DNA of 64,000 bases, taken from NCBI GenBank assembly GCA_030280995.1, contig JASXTE010000001.1:30784606-30848605 (forward strand), read 5' to 3'. Positions within the stretch are counted from its first letter, which is position 1; each line of letters starts with the position of its first letter. The position numbers were made by a program, and so were the translations under genes. The notes under the pieces are model-generated. The model saw nothing but the letters and a program-made list of their open reading frames with translations. It was not told the DNA's origin and did not search any database. Below are positions 44,620 through 57,094 of this stretch, one piece after another. The stretch comes from Hemileia vastatrix. Its lineage: Eukaryota; Basidiomycota; Pucciniomycetes; Pucciniales; Zaghouaniaceae.

Positions 44620-46749
44620 ATGGCCTCCAATCAGGATTCAAGTAAGGTTATGGTCACCCCTCTCACTGACGAATCCTATGACACCTGGGAACACATTATG
44701 CGTCTTCACTTTGAAGTTCTGGATCTTTTTGGCATTGTTTCTGGACATGTCCCTGCCCCTGTTCCTCACAATGATGGTTCACCTTCAGACGCTGAAATCA
44801 AAGCTCAACTTGCTCTATGGATCAAAAATGACACCAGGTGCAGGTATGAAATCATCACCAGATTGGATGATGTTAACAAGAAGCTGGTCAACACTTGCCA
44901 CACCTCTGCTCAAATGTGGTCAGTTCTTGCAAGAAGACACACCAGCAATAAAGTTGGATCATGGATTTCTCACTTTCTCTCTATGGTTACTCTTTCTCTT
45001 TCTGAAGGAGGAGACCCCAAAACTCATGTTGATGCATTCAAAGGCATTAACTTCCATATGATCCGTTCTGGGCTCATCATTCCCCAGGAAATTCTTATTT
45101 ATCTCTTCTTTGCCACTCTTCCACCCTCCTTCAAACATTGGCGTGGTTGGCTCACCAGAGACAGACAGGAAATTGATCACCTGCATCTGGATGATGTTTT
45201 ATCTTCTTTCCTGGATTACGCTGCTGATGACAAAGTTGTTGATGAATTTCACAATGCTATGTCAAATGTCAATGCTCATTCTGCCTCAGCCAAATCATCA
45301 AAATCATCCAAATCCAAGGCACGCAGCAAACTCTCATGTTCTGTTCATGGTCAAAATGTTGGACATGATGACAATCATTGCTTTGTTCAACATCCTGAAC
45401 TGCGTCCCAAGAAGAACCAAGCCAACTCAGCTGCTCCATCAAAGGAAAATTCCATCAAAGCAACTCCTGTTCCCCCTCCTCAGGAAGAACAACCTGATGT
45501 CACAGCCAATTGTGCTTTTGTCTTCCCTTCTGATGAAGAATTTCTTTTTACAGCTGTTGCCTGTTTGTCTGAAAAATCAAATTCTGACTGCATTATCAAC
45601 GCTTCTGCTTCCATGGCTTCTCATTCCTCAAACCTTTCTCCAATTATTGATTCTGGGGCAAGCTGTCATATGTTTAACAACAGAGACAGTTTTATCAGTT
45701 TTCAACCTGTCAACATTCGAATTCAACTTGCTGGTATTGGGAAATCAATCTATGCAACTGGAAAAGGAACTGTTGCTGCTTCTGGAGGAATGGAAGGAAA
45801 AGTTTTCTTTTCTGATGCTCTTTATGTCCCTGATCTTGGAAGGAATCTCATCTCCCTGGGACGTCTTTGGAGAACTGGTTGTCTTCTCATCCCTGCACCA
45901 GTTAATCCTACATCAAACTTCATTATTTCATGTAATGGAAAGAATTATATGGGGGGAGTCATCTCCAATTCATTATTTGAAGTTTCTGTGGTTCCCCAAG
46001 GCATGTCTCCCCCTAATTCCTCAGATCTTTATGCAAAAGCTTCAAGTCAGTCTCTAACTCTCTGGCATAACAGATTAGGACATCCCTACACCCCATATAT
46101 TCAAAAACTTTTCAATGAAATGGCATCTTATGTATCTTGTTCTAGTTTTTTTAATTCTGAAATGCATTTTTGTGAACCGTGTGGGTTGGGTAAACAAACC
46201 CATGCTTCCTTTCCTGGCCAGTCGCCTGTTGCCAAAAATACTCTTGAAGTTATCCACACAGATTTATCTGGGAAAATTCAACCTCCTTCTTTTGATGGGT
46301 CTCAGTATTACCTTAAGTTCACTGATCAGGCCACTTCATACCGTCATGTTTACCTTCTTTCCTCAAAAGCCCAAGTATTCAAATATTTCTTGGAATATAA
46401 GGCATCTGTAGAGCTGCAATCTGGCTTCAAAATAAAAAAGCTTGTTTGTGATGGTGGTGGTGAGTATATCAACTCTAGTCTGGTCAACTTTCTTAAACAA
46501 CATGGCATTGCTCTTCAAGTTACGGCTCCTTACACTCCCCAACAAAATCCAATTTCTGAGAGAGGAAACCGTATTACCACTGAAAAATCCAAAACCATAA
46601 TGTTTCATTCTAATGCACCAATTCACCTATGGTCTGAAGCAGTTAAAACAGCAGTATATCTTGAAAACAGATTACCAACCAAAGCTCTTCAAAACAAATC
46701 AACTCCTTTTGAAGCCTGGAATAAATCCAAACCCAGAGTTTCACACCTC
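44620..46749 (+). CDS. Copia-H C Gag-Pol, truncated after integrase core
   Basis: A clean ORF of 710 native codons from MASNQDSSKVMV. It has a Gag helical core (residues ~20-200), a CX2HX5HX4C knuckle at residues 240-254, and protease DSGASC with its Asp at residue 344. LWHNRLGHP is near residue 482 and the zinc-binding HxxC-type region extends to about 525. The integrase triad is Asp548 (HTDLSG), Asp611 (CDGGGEY) and Glu647 (SERG): DD35E spacing. RT and RNase H are lost; the frame picks up two foreign codons from the inserted LTR before a stop at 46753-46755. Gag and Pol form one frame, as in Drosophila copia and Ty5. Confidence 0.9.
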
Positions 46750-46966
46750 TGTTGAAATTTCCGCCTCTAATAACTGACCCATTCCTTACTCCAGCTTCTT
46801 ACCATCGTCTCAAGTCATTTTCCTTGCTCATATCCTCTTTTCCTGACTTTTTCCACCGAGGAACTTCAAAGATACGAGCTCCAGCATCAAGAACAACATT
46901 TCTTTCCCACCCGGAGTCAACGTATTGATTCTGGACCTCGATGATGTGTTTCTTTACCTGGAGTGT

Positions 46967-49900
46967 AACTTCATTATTTCATGTAATAGAAAGAATTATA
47001 TGGGAGGAGTCATCTCCAATTCATTATTTGAAGTTTCTGTGCTTCCACAAGGCATGTCTCCCCCTAATTCCTCAGCTCTCTATGCAAAAGCTTCAAGTCA
47101 GTCTCTAACTCTCTGGCATAACAGATTAGGACATCCCTACGCCCCATATATTCAAAAACATTTTAATGGAATGGCATCTGATGTATCTAGTTCTAGTTTG
47201 TCTGACTCTGAAATGCATTTTTGTGAACCATGTGTGTTGGGTAAACAAACCCATGCTTCCTTTCCTGGCCAGTTGCCTGTTGCCAAAAATCCTCTTGAAG
47301 TTGTCCACACAGATTTATCTGGGAAAACTCAGCCTCCTTCTTTTGATGGTTCTCAGTATTACCTTAAGTTCACTGATCAGGCCACTTCATACCGTCATGT
47401 TCCTTCTTTCCTCAAAAGCCCAAGTATTCAAATATTTCTTGGAATATAAGGCATCTGTAGAGCTGCAATCTGGCTTCAAAATCAAAAAGCTTGTTTGTGA
47501 CGGTGGTGGTGAGTATATCAACTCTAGTCTGGTCAACTTTCTTAAACAACATGGCATTGCTCTTCAAGTTACGGCTCCTTACACTCCCCAACAAAATCCA
47601 ATTTCTGAGAGAGGAAACCGTATTACCACTGAAAAATCCAAAACCATGATGTTTCATTCTAATGCACCAATTCACCTATGGTCTGAAGCAGTTAAAAAAG
47701 CAGTATATCTTGAAAACAGATTACCAACCAAAGCTCTTCAAAACAAATCAACTCCTTTTGAAGCCTGGAATAAATCCAAACCCAGAGTTTCACACCTCAG
47801 AGTTTTTGGTTGTGCCTGCTATGCTTTCCTTGATAAACATCAACGTCCTGGAAAGTTTTCAGCTAATGCCAGAAAGTGTGTCATGCTTGGATATGAAGTT
47901 GGAACAACAAATTATCGTGTTTGGGACCTTGAGCTTAAAAAGATTGTTATTGCCAAATCTGTGGCCTTCAATGAAAGTTTCTTCCCCTTTCTTGACTCCA
48001 GATTTAAGCGCCCTCAATGGTCACAACTGATGAAGCAAATTCCAGATCAAGTTCATGACATTCAACCACTTCCAACACCTGGCCTTTCCTTTTCTCCAGC
48101 TCAATCTCCTTCTGAGTCTCCAACTCCTGATCCATCCTCATGAAACATTTCTGATTCACATTCTGAAGATAATTCTCCTTCTTCTTCTTCTTCCTCTGAT
48201 TTTCACATGTCAGGCACACCTTCCAATTCAACTCCTTGTCCTTCACCTGGCCACTTAACAAGATTACCTCATTCCAATGTCCCAGATGAAGAAGGTTCCA
48301 GTCAATCTGATCCATCATATTCATCAATTGAGCCAGACAATCCAGCAGATCCTGATTATGTTCCCTCATCACAATCCCCCAGTTATTCTGACATCTCTTC
48401 AGCTGAAACATCAACTCCTGAACATTTACGTCAGATTTATTATGATCATTATCAACATGATTCCTACTCTGATTCTCCTGATCCTCTTGGGTTATATGCA
48501 GCAAATGCCTTTGCTTTCTCTCTAGAAGCTCCCTTGCTAGCTCATGAAATTCCTGAACCCCAGTGTTATAAGCAAGCAATCTATTCCAAATATTCAGCAG
48601 AATGGGCAGAGGCTGTGAAACATGAACATCAAGCACTTCAGCATTGTAACACTTGGAAAATTGTCCCCAGGCCTGAAAAAGCTAATGTAATTGGCTGCAG
48701 GTGGGTTTTCAGGGTTAAACCTAATGCTGATGGTGGTGTTTCAAAGTTCAAAGCCCGTTGTGTAGCAAAAGGATATTCTCAAATCCTAGGAATAGATTTT
48801 CATGAGACTTTTGCACCCACTGGACGGATCACTTCTCTCAGGACCATTCTTTCTTTAGCAGCTTATTTTGACTGGGATGTTCATCAAATGGATGTAGTGG
48901 CAGCTTTTCTCCAGGGAAACTTAAATGAAACTGTTTATATGGAACAGCCTGAAGGAACACTAACTGCTGGAAATGAAGGTAAAGTTTGCCAATTGTTGCG
49001 TCCTCTTTATGGCATCAAACAAGCTCCCTTCTGCTGGAATTCACGTATAAATGACTACTTGTGCAAGCTCAACTTCTCCCCACTTAAGTGTGATCAGTGT
49101 GTGTATGTTTGGAGAAACAAATCACAAATTTGTATCATTTATCTTCATGTTGATGATATGGTCATTACTGGTAATCATTTTCTTTGGTTCAAAGACAAAA
49201 TCAAAAATGAATTTGAGATGGATGATCTTGGTCCTGCCACTTGGATTTTGGGAATGCGTCTCACCAGGAACAGAACAGCACGTACTCTTTCTTTATCACA
49301 AGATTCTTATGCTGAAAAAGTTTTGTCCAACTGGAATATGGCCAACTGTAATCCCTGTCTCACTCCCTTATCCCCAAATGATTATCCTGTCAAAGCAACC
49401 AGTGAAGAAATTGCTGAATTCAATGCTCTGAAAATCAATTACCGCTCTGCTATTGGTGCACTCAACTATTTGTCTGTTGCAACAAGACCTGATCTCTCTT
49501 TTGCAGTTGGTGCATTATCTCAACATCTCATTGAACCAGGTATCAAACACTGGCTTGCTGTCAAAAACACTTTCAGATATCTGCATACCACTTCATCATC
49601 ATCTCTCACTTTTGGAGGAAAATGCCCAATTCCAAATCATCCATCACTCTGTCCTCTTATTTACTCTGACACTGATTATGCTGGGGATCCTGATACCAGG
49701 CGCTCAACTGGAGGGTATGTTGCCATACTCAATGGAGGAGCTATTTCCTGGAGTTCTAAAAAGCAGCAAGTTGTCACTATCTCTAGTACTGAAGCTGAGT
49801 TCAGAGGCATTGTGGATACTGGATGTGAAGCAATCTGGCTGACTAAATTACTTACTTCCTTCAATATTCCTAAGTCACCTTCACCTTTAATCCTTGCTGA

Positions 49901-50124
49901 CAATGCCAGTTCCATTTCACAATGCAAGGATTCACTCAGATACCGTCAAAGATCAAAACATGTGGACACTCAACTTTGTTGGATTACTGAAAGCATCAAC
50001 AAAAATCATTTTCAGCTTCAACACATTTCAACTGAACACATGGTGGCTTATCTTCTTACAAAATCTTTGGAAAAGTCAAGCTGTCTTATCTCCTCAAACT
50101 CATGGGTCTGATATTAAGGGGGGG
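46967..50124 (+). pseudogene. Copia-H D integrase, reverse transcriptase and RNase H
   Basis: It enters at FIISCNRKNYMGG (protease end). A 2-base deletion near 47401 shifts integrase between its first Asp and VCDGGGEY. A TGA at 48141-48143 (GGA in E) lies in the Ser/Pro linker. From 48144 to about 50070 the frame is clean: CRWVFRVK, QMDVVAAFLQG, LHVDDMVITG with VDD at 49149-49157, and RNase H with YSDTDYAGD and SSTEAEFRGI. Near 50050 the conserved HMVADLLTKSL reads HMVAYLLTKSL, and a one-base loss near 50070 alters the end. Confidence 0.88.
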
Positions 50125-51039
50125 TGTTGAAATTTCTGCCTCTAATACCTGACCCATTCCTTACTCCAGCTTCTTACCATCGTCTCAAGTCATTCTCCTT
50201 GCTCATATCCTCTTTTCCTGACTTTTTCCACCGAGGAACTTCAAAGATACGAGCTCCAGCATCAAGAACAACATTTCTTTCCCACCCGGAGTCAATGTAT
50301 TGATTCTGGACCTCGATGATGTGTTTCTTTACCTGGAGTGTGAATCTTTTCCCCGGCTGAGAACTTTTCCTTGGATGTGAACCTGTCTCTTTTCCTGTAT
50401 TGTAGTTTAGTAGTTTTGTCGACGTCCTGTTAGTTTCTATTGTTTTGGATGGTGGACTTTGTCATATAATGAGGCCTCTCTTTGCCATTTCCGTTTTCCC
50501 CATCCAAATCTGTTTCTTTCTCTTTCTCTCTATTCTCTTTATCCCTTCCACTGCTTCCTCCTGTCCACTGCTTTCCCTTTTGGCCGCATCTGACAGTCTT
50601 TGCACTGTGTGGGGAGAATAGAGTCTTTTGTCCAGGTTCTTTCCTTTTCTTTTCTGTTATCTTTTCTCTAATTCTCTTAGTCCTAACCACAGCAACTCAC
50701 ACTTGTGTCCCTTATAGTTTTAGCACACGCTTTGTTGTAGTTACTTGTTGTTGTAAGGTGCACAGTTGCTGATTAACCTGTGTTTAGGTATGTTTGTTTT
50801 TGCAATGATATCCAAATCATTTTCTTTCTCTTTCTCTCTATTCTCTTTATCCCTTCCACTGCTCCTTCCTGTCCACTGCTTTCCCTTTTGGCCGCATCTG
50901 ACAGTCTTTGCACTGTGTGGGGAGAATAGAGTCTTTTGTCCAGTTTTAGCACACGCTTTGTTGTAGTTACTTGTTGTTGTAAGGTGCACAGTTGCTGATT
51001 AACCTGTGTTTAACTTTCCTCTGTGCTAAAAATTCTTCA
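50125..51039 (+). repeat. Copia-H D 3' LTR (915 bp)
   Basis: Follows a G7 polypurine run. Full X-Y-Z-W-X-Z module order; ends AAAATTCTTCA. Confidence 0.9.
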
Positions 51040-51859
51040 ATTAATACGTGTATAACAAATATATAAGTGTAAGTATATTTTAAAAATGTAAGTGATGCAG
51101 CTGAAGGGGGTTCCCAAAGCCCTTATATAGCCAAGGGGCCCTCTGAAGCGCCACAAGAGTAAATACAATAATTTATGAGTAAATGTAAGGGGTGAGAAAT
51201 AAAAAATGTACTAATTTGTTGAAATGCAGTAGTCAATATTTCACCAGTATTAATTCCCCCTGGATATTATGCATAAGTACAAGACATATAAAAAATAACT
51301 AATGTAATTTAAAATAAGTATTATGCAGTACTATTTTAAAGTGGAATGTAATTTATTACTATTTTAATTCATACAATTAATATAAGTAATTATTTAAGAT
51401 TAAAATATGAGAATGTAATTAGTTTAAATGTTTTAATAAATTTAATTACATAATTTTGAGCCACAGAAGTGCCCAAAAATCAGGAATAATAATGTATAAA
51501 TTATTATGAGGGTCTAATAATTAATTAATATTATTATAAGTCAACATTTTGCCTTATAAGTATAATATAATATTATAATTAATTAATTATTATTTTATAA
51601 TTATTTAAATACATAAAAATGCGCCCAATTTTTATAGAATATAATATAATTTATGTTTATTTTAATAGCATATAATTAATAACATAATAAAATAAATATA
51701 ACCATTATTTTAATTTTATTTAATAAGGTAATTTGTACTTAATTTTATTATGCAATAAAATAAAAATTTATATACATAAAAAGCATAAATTTTTGCCCTC
51801 TTTCAGGTCCAATGACTTAACATATGTTTTACTGGGCTCCTGGTACAGCCTGGCTGACA
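51040..51859 (-). repeat. Gypsy-C5 3' LTR, partial (820 bp)
   Basis: On the minus strand it starts TGTCAGCCAGGCTGTACC at 51859 after a GAGTGAGGGAG polypurine tract. The TATA-like TATATAAG is at 51122-51129. It is cut at 51040 by the Copia-H D LTR, about 320 bp short of full length. Confidence 0.82.
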
Positions 51860-51864
51860 CTCCC

Positions 51865-52787
51865 TCACTCGAAAAAAAACAATAAAAAAATGCTAAGATT
51901 TTTTCTTTTTATATTTTTTAATAGAGTGGAAAGGTTAGAAATCTCTTGTCCAGATATCCATTTATCATGCTCAGATGATTTATTTTTATATCTCAATAAA
52001 TATTCAATACCTTTTTCAGAGGTGATAACTCTGTCATTAAGAATTTTATCAATTTCTGCAATTTCTGTGTTTTCCTGAGGATTTTTCTTGGGTCTTCCCC
52101 TTCTCTTAGGAAATAAGTCACTGTTGGAAGTATAAGGTTTAAGGAGGGAAATGGGAAAAACGGGATGTTTTCTGTCATAAGGAGAATACAATATAACTTC
52201 TACTGCATTATCTCCCACCATTCGTTTAACAACAAATGGTCCTACAAATGGATCCTTTAATTTGTTATTGCCTTGTAAATTGAAGTGAACTTTAGATATT
52301 AGTACTTCATCACCCTTTTTAAAAGTGTGCTCTTCATGGGATTTATCCCATCTCTTTTTCTCATATTCAAATGCTTTATCAATACAACTTTGGGCATGTT
52401 TTCTGAGTTGCTGCATTTGGAGAAAAGACTTCACACCAGGATGTAATTCCAACTTTGGTAATTTGTTATTGAGTATTTGAGCAGGAGTACTTGGAACATA
52501 ACCTAGCCATAGCTCAAAAGGCTTTTTCTCAGTGACAGAATGAACAGTGCTATTATAAGCAAATTCAAGACCTGGAAGTAAGGTTACCCAGTCATGTGTA
52601 AATCTGTCATTGTCTTTATATTATAATCCAAACGCACAATACCTTCTAATCAAATCTTCCAAGGTTTGAATCATCCTTTCAGCCAGTCCGTCAGTTTGAG
52701 GATGGTGGGCAGTGGATAATTTCAACTCACAGCCACATATATCAATCAAAGACATCCAAAATTCAGAAGTAAACTTTGGGTCTCTAT
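51865..52787 (-). pseudogene. Gypsy-C5 integrase C-terminal half with chromodomain
   Basis: From the right: SDRDPKFTSEFWMSLIDICG (second Asp) and HHPQTDGLAERM (Glu region), a TAA at 52621-52623 in LEY*K, then TEKKPFEIW-type sequence and KSFLQMQQLRKHAQSC. The GPF module (DPFVGPFVVKRM) and a chromodomain (EIDKILNDRVITSEKGIEYL...KWISGQEI) follow. The C-terminus is Lys-rich and runs slightly past that of C1. It keeps the GAG codon that is TAG in C1. Confidence 0.86.
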
Positions 52788-52792
52788 CAGAT

Positions 52793-53146
52793 TGAAGTTT
52801 TAGCACAGAGGAAAGCTAAACACAGGTTAATCAGCAACTGTGCACCTTACAACAACAAGTAACTACAACAAAGCGTGTGCTAAAACTGGACAAAAGACTC
52901 TATTCTCCCCACACAGTGCAAAGACTGTCAGATGCGGCCAAAAGGGAAAGCAGTGGACAGGAAGGAGCAGTGGAAGGGATAAAGAGAATAGAGAGAAAGA
53001 GAAAGAAAATGATTTGGATTTCATTGCAAAAACAAACATACCTAAACACAGGTTAATCAGCAACTGTGCAACTTACAACAACAAGTAACTACAACAAAGC
53101 GTGTGCTAAAACTATAAGGGACACAAGTGTGAGTTTCTGTGGTTAG
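52793..53146 (-). repeat. Copia-H F left LTR fragment
   Basis: The plus strand starts TGAAGTTTTAGCACAG (3 bp shorter than TGAAGAAGTTTT) and contains Z, X, W, Z and part of Y. It breaks at GTGGTTAG where a forward LTR starts. Confidence 0.88.
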
Positions 53147-53510
53147 TGTTGAAATTTCTGCCTCTAATACCTGACCCATTCCTTACTCAAGCTTCTTACC
53201 ATCGTCTCAAGTCATTCTCCTCGCTCATATCCTCTTTTCCTGACCTTTTCCGCCAAGGAACTCCAAAGATACGAGCTCCAGCATCAAGAACAACATTTCT
53301 TTCCAACCCGGAGTCAATGTATTGATTCTGGACCTCGAGGACGTGTTTCTTTACCTGGAGTGTGAATCTTTTCCCCGGCTGAGAACTTTTTCCTTGGATG
53401 TGAACCTGGCTCTTTTTCTGTATTGTAGTTTAGTAGTTTTGTCGACGTCGTGTTAGTTTCTATTATTTTGGATGGTGGACTTTGTCATATAATGAGCCCT
53501 CTCTTTGCCA
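53147..53510 (+). repeat. forward Copia-H LTR fragment
   Basis: The first 364 bp of an LTR, from TGTTGAAATTTCTGCC to CTCTCTTTGCCA, directly followed by the complete 5' LTR of copy E. Confidence 0.9.
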
Positions 53511-56500
53511 TGTTGAAATTTCTGCCTCTAATACCTGACCCATTCCTTACTCCAGCTTCTTACCATCGTCTCAAGTCATTCTCCTTGCTCATATCCTCTT
53601 TTCCTGACCTTTTCCGCCGAGGAACTTCAAAGATACGAGCTCCAGCATCAAGAACAACATTTCTTTCCCACCCGGAGTCAATGTATTGATTCTGGACCTC
53701 GAGGACGTGTTTCTTTACCTGGAGTGTGAATCTTTTCCCCGGCTGAGAACTTTTTCCTTGGATGTGAACCTGTCTCTTTTTCTGTATTGTAGTTTAGTAG
53801 TTTTGTCGACGTCGTGTTAGTTTCTATTGTTTTGGATGGTGGACTTTGTCATATAATGAGGCCTCTCTTTGCCATTTCCGTTTTCCCCATCCAAATCTTT
53901 TTCTTTCTCTTTTTCTCTATTCTCTTTATCCCTTCCACTGCTTCTTCCTGTCCACTGCTTTCCCTTTTGGCCGCATCTGACAGTCTTTGCACTGTGTGGG
54001 GAGAATAGAGTCTTTTGTCCAGGTTCTTTCCTTTTCTTTTCTGTTATCTTTTCTCTAATTCTTTTAGTCCTAACCACAGCAGCTCACACTTGTGTCCCTT
54101 ATAGTTTTAGCACACGCTTTGTTGTAGTTACTTGTTGTTGTAAGGTGCACAGTTGCTGATTGACCTGTGTTTAGGTATGTTTGTTTTTGCAATGACATCC
54201 AAATCTTTTTCTTTCTCTTTTTCTCTATTCTCTTTATCCCTTCCACTGCTTCTTCCTGTCCACTGCTTTCCCTTTTGGCCGCATCTGACAGTCTTTGCAC
54301 TGTGTGGGGAGAATAGAGTCTTTTGTCCAGTTTTAGCACACGCTTTGTTGTAGTTACTTGTTGTTGTAAGGTGCACAGTTGCTGATTGACCTGTGTTTAG
54401 CTTTCCTCTGTGCTAAAACTTCTACAGGTTATGGGCCCAGTTGCCTAAAGCACCTCTCTCAAGAATACTTACAACAAAACCGCTTACTGGACAATAAAAC
54501 AGCCTTTTCTCTCAGATTTTGGATCACCCTCTTCACATCTCATCTTCTTTCTCTCCAAATCTTTGCTGTTGACTCGACCAAATCATGGCCTCCAATCAGG
54601 ATTCAAGTAAGGTTATGGTCACCCCTCTCACTGACGAATCCTATGACACCTGGGAACACATTATGCGTCTTCACTTTGAAGTTCTGGATCTTTTTGGCAT
54701 TGTTTCTGGACAAGTCCCTGCCCCTGTTCCTCACAATGATGGTTCACCTTCAGACGCTGAAATCAAAGCTCAACTTGCTTTATGGATCAAAAATGACACC
54801 AGGTGCAGGTATGAAATCATCACCAGATTGGATGATGTTAACAAGAAGCTGGTCAACACTTGCCACACCTCTGCTCAAATGTGGTCTGTTCTTGCAAGAA
54901 GATACGCCAGCAATAAAGTTGGATCACGGATTTCTCACTTTCTCTCTATGGTTACTCTTTCTCTTTCTGAAGGAGGAGACCCCAAAACTCATGTTGATGC
55001 ATTCAAAGGCATTAACTTCCATATGATCCGTTCTGGGCTCATCATTCCCCAGGAAATTCTTATTTATCTCTTTTTTGCCACTCTTCCACCTTCCTTCAAA
55101 CATTGGCGTGGTTTGCTCACCAGAGACAGACAGGAAATTGATCACCTGCATCTGGATGATGTTTTATCTTCTTTCCTGGATTACGCTGCTGATGACAAAG
55201 TTGTTGATGAATTTCACAATGCTATGTCAAATGTCAATGCTCACTCTGCCTCAGCCAAATCATCAAAATCATCCAAATCCAAGGCACGCAGCAAACTCTC
55301 ATGTTCTGTTCATGGTCAAAATGTTGGACATGATGACAATCATTGCTTTGTTCAACATCCTGAACTCCGTCCCAAGAAGAACCAAGCCAACTCAGCTGCC
55401 CCATCAAAGGACAATTCCAACAAAGCAACTCCTGTTCCCCCTCCTCAGGAAGAACAACCTGATGTCACGGCCAATTGTGCTTTTGTCTTCCCTTCTGATG
55501 AAGAATTTCTTTTTACAGCTGTTGCTTGCTTGTCTGAAAAATCAAATTCTGACTGCATTATCAACGCTTCTGCTTCCATGGCTTCTCATTCCTCAAACCT
55601 TTCTCCAATTATTGATTCTGGGGCCAGCTGTCATATGTTTAACAACAGAGACAGTTTCATCACCTTTCAACCTGTCAACATTCGAATTCAACTTGCTGGT
55701 ATTGGGAAATCAATCTATGCAACTGGAAAAGGAACTGTTGCTGCTTCTGGAGGAATGGAAGGAAAAGTTTTCTTTTCTGATGCTCTTTATGTCCCTGATC
55801 TTGGAAGGAATCTCATCTCCCTGGGACGTCTTTGGAGAACTGGTTGTCTTCTCATCCCTGCACCAGTTAATCCTATATCAAACTTCATTATTTCACGTAA
55901 TGGAAAGAATTATATGGGAGGAGTCATCTCCAATTCATTATTTGAAGTTTCTGTGGTTCCACAAGGCATGTCTCCCCCTAATTCCTCAGCTCTCTATGCA
56001 AAAGCTTCAAGTCAGTCTCTAACTCTCTGGCACAACAGATTAGGACATCCATACGCCCCATATATTCAAAAACTTTTTAATGGAATGGCATCTGATGTAT
56101 CTAGTTCTAGTTTGTCTGATTCTGAAATGCATTTTTGTGAACCGTGTGTGTTGGGTAAACAAACCCATGCTTCCTTTCCTGGCCAGTTGCCTGTTGCCAA
56201 AAATCCTCTTGAAGTTATCCACACGGATTTATCTGGGAAAATTCAACCTCCTTCTTTTGATGGTTCTCAGTATTACCTTAAGTTCACTGATCAGGCCACT
56301 TCATACCGGCATGTTTACCTTCTTTCCTCAAAAGCCCAAGTATTCAAATATTTCTTGGAATACAAGGCATCTGTAGAGCTGCAATCTGGCTTCAAAATCA
56401 AAAAGCTTGTTTGTGACGGTGGTGGTGAGTATATCAACTCTAGTCTGGTCAACTTTCTTAAACAACATGGCATTGCTCTTCAAGTTACGGCTCCTTACAC

Positions 56501-57094
56501 TCCCCAACAAAATCCAATTTCTGAGAGAGGAAACCGTATTACCACTGAAAAATCCAAAACCATGATGTTTCATTCTAATGCACCAATTCACCTATGGTCT
56601 GAAGCAGTTAAAACAGCAGTGTATCTTGAAAACAGATTACCAACCAAAGCTCTTCAAAACAAATCAACTCCTTTTGAAGCCTGGAATAAATCCAAACCCA
56701 GACTCTCACACCTCAGAGTTTTTGGTTGTGCTTGCTATGCTTTTCTTGATAAACATCAACGTCCTGGAAAGTTTTCAGCTAATGCCAGAAAGTGTGTCAT
56801 GCTTGGATATGAAGTTGGAACAACAAATTATCGTGTTTGGGATCTTGAGCTTAAAAAGATTGTTATTGCCAAATCTGTGGCCTTCAATGAAAATTTCTTC
56901 CCCTTTCTTGACTCCAGATTTAAGCGCCCTCAATGGTCACAACTGATGAAGCAAATTCCAGATCAAATTCATGACAGTCAACCACTTCCAACACCTGGAC
57001 TTTCCTTTTCTCCAGCTCAATCTCCTTCTGAGTCTCCAACTCCTGATCCATCCTCAGGAAACATTTCTGATTCACATTCTGAAGATAATTCTCC
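53511..57094 (+). mobile_element. Copia-H E, 5' LTR and most of gag-pol
   Basis: 5' LTR 53511-54426 (916 bp), PBS 54427-54441, leader, and an uninterrupted Gag-Pol reading to residue 836. It then joins an inverted LTR fragment at about 57094 through a CC overlap. RT, RNase H, PPT and 3' LTR are missing. By eye the copy is very close to C. Confidence 0.9.
54427..54441 (+). other. Copia-H E primer-binding site (half tRNA-iMet type)
   Basis: GGTTATGGGCCCAGT directly after the LTR end CTTCTACA. Confidence 0.87.

Larger units (their letters stand above)
43546..46749 (+). mobile_element. Copia-H C, 5' LTR and first half of gag-pol
   Basis: A complete 5' LTR (43546-44461), PBS, 158-nt leader and an uninterrupted Gag-Pol reading to residue 710. 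It is then broken by the LTR start of copy D. Its 3' half is absent. The preceding 5 bases are AGGTA; no matching duplication follows copy D. Confidence 0.9.
46750..51039 (+). mobile_element. Copia-H D, 5'-deleted copy with 3' LTR
   Basis: It starts with the first ~217 bp of an LTR (46750-46966) fused directly to the end of protease, then runs through integrase, RT, RNase H, PPT (50118-50124) and a full 3' LTR (50125-51039). The fusion removes the rest of the LTR, the leader, gag and most of protease. The bases before it (ACCTC) are not repeated after it (ATTAA), where a gypsy LTR continues. Confidence 0.88.

Noticed and set aside
46925..47449. A separate gene starting inside the LTR before Copia-H D integrase
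   Set aside because: The N-terminal ~17 codons are LTR sequence fused by the deletion, and the ORF does not start with an ATG of the family.
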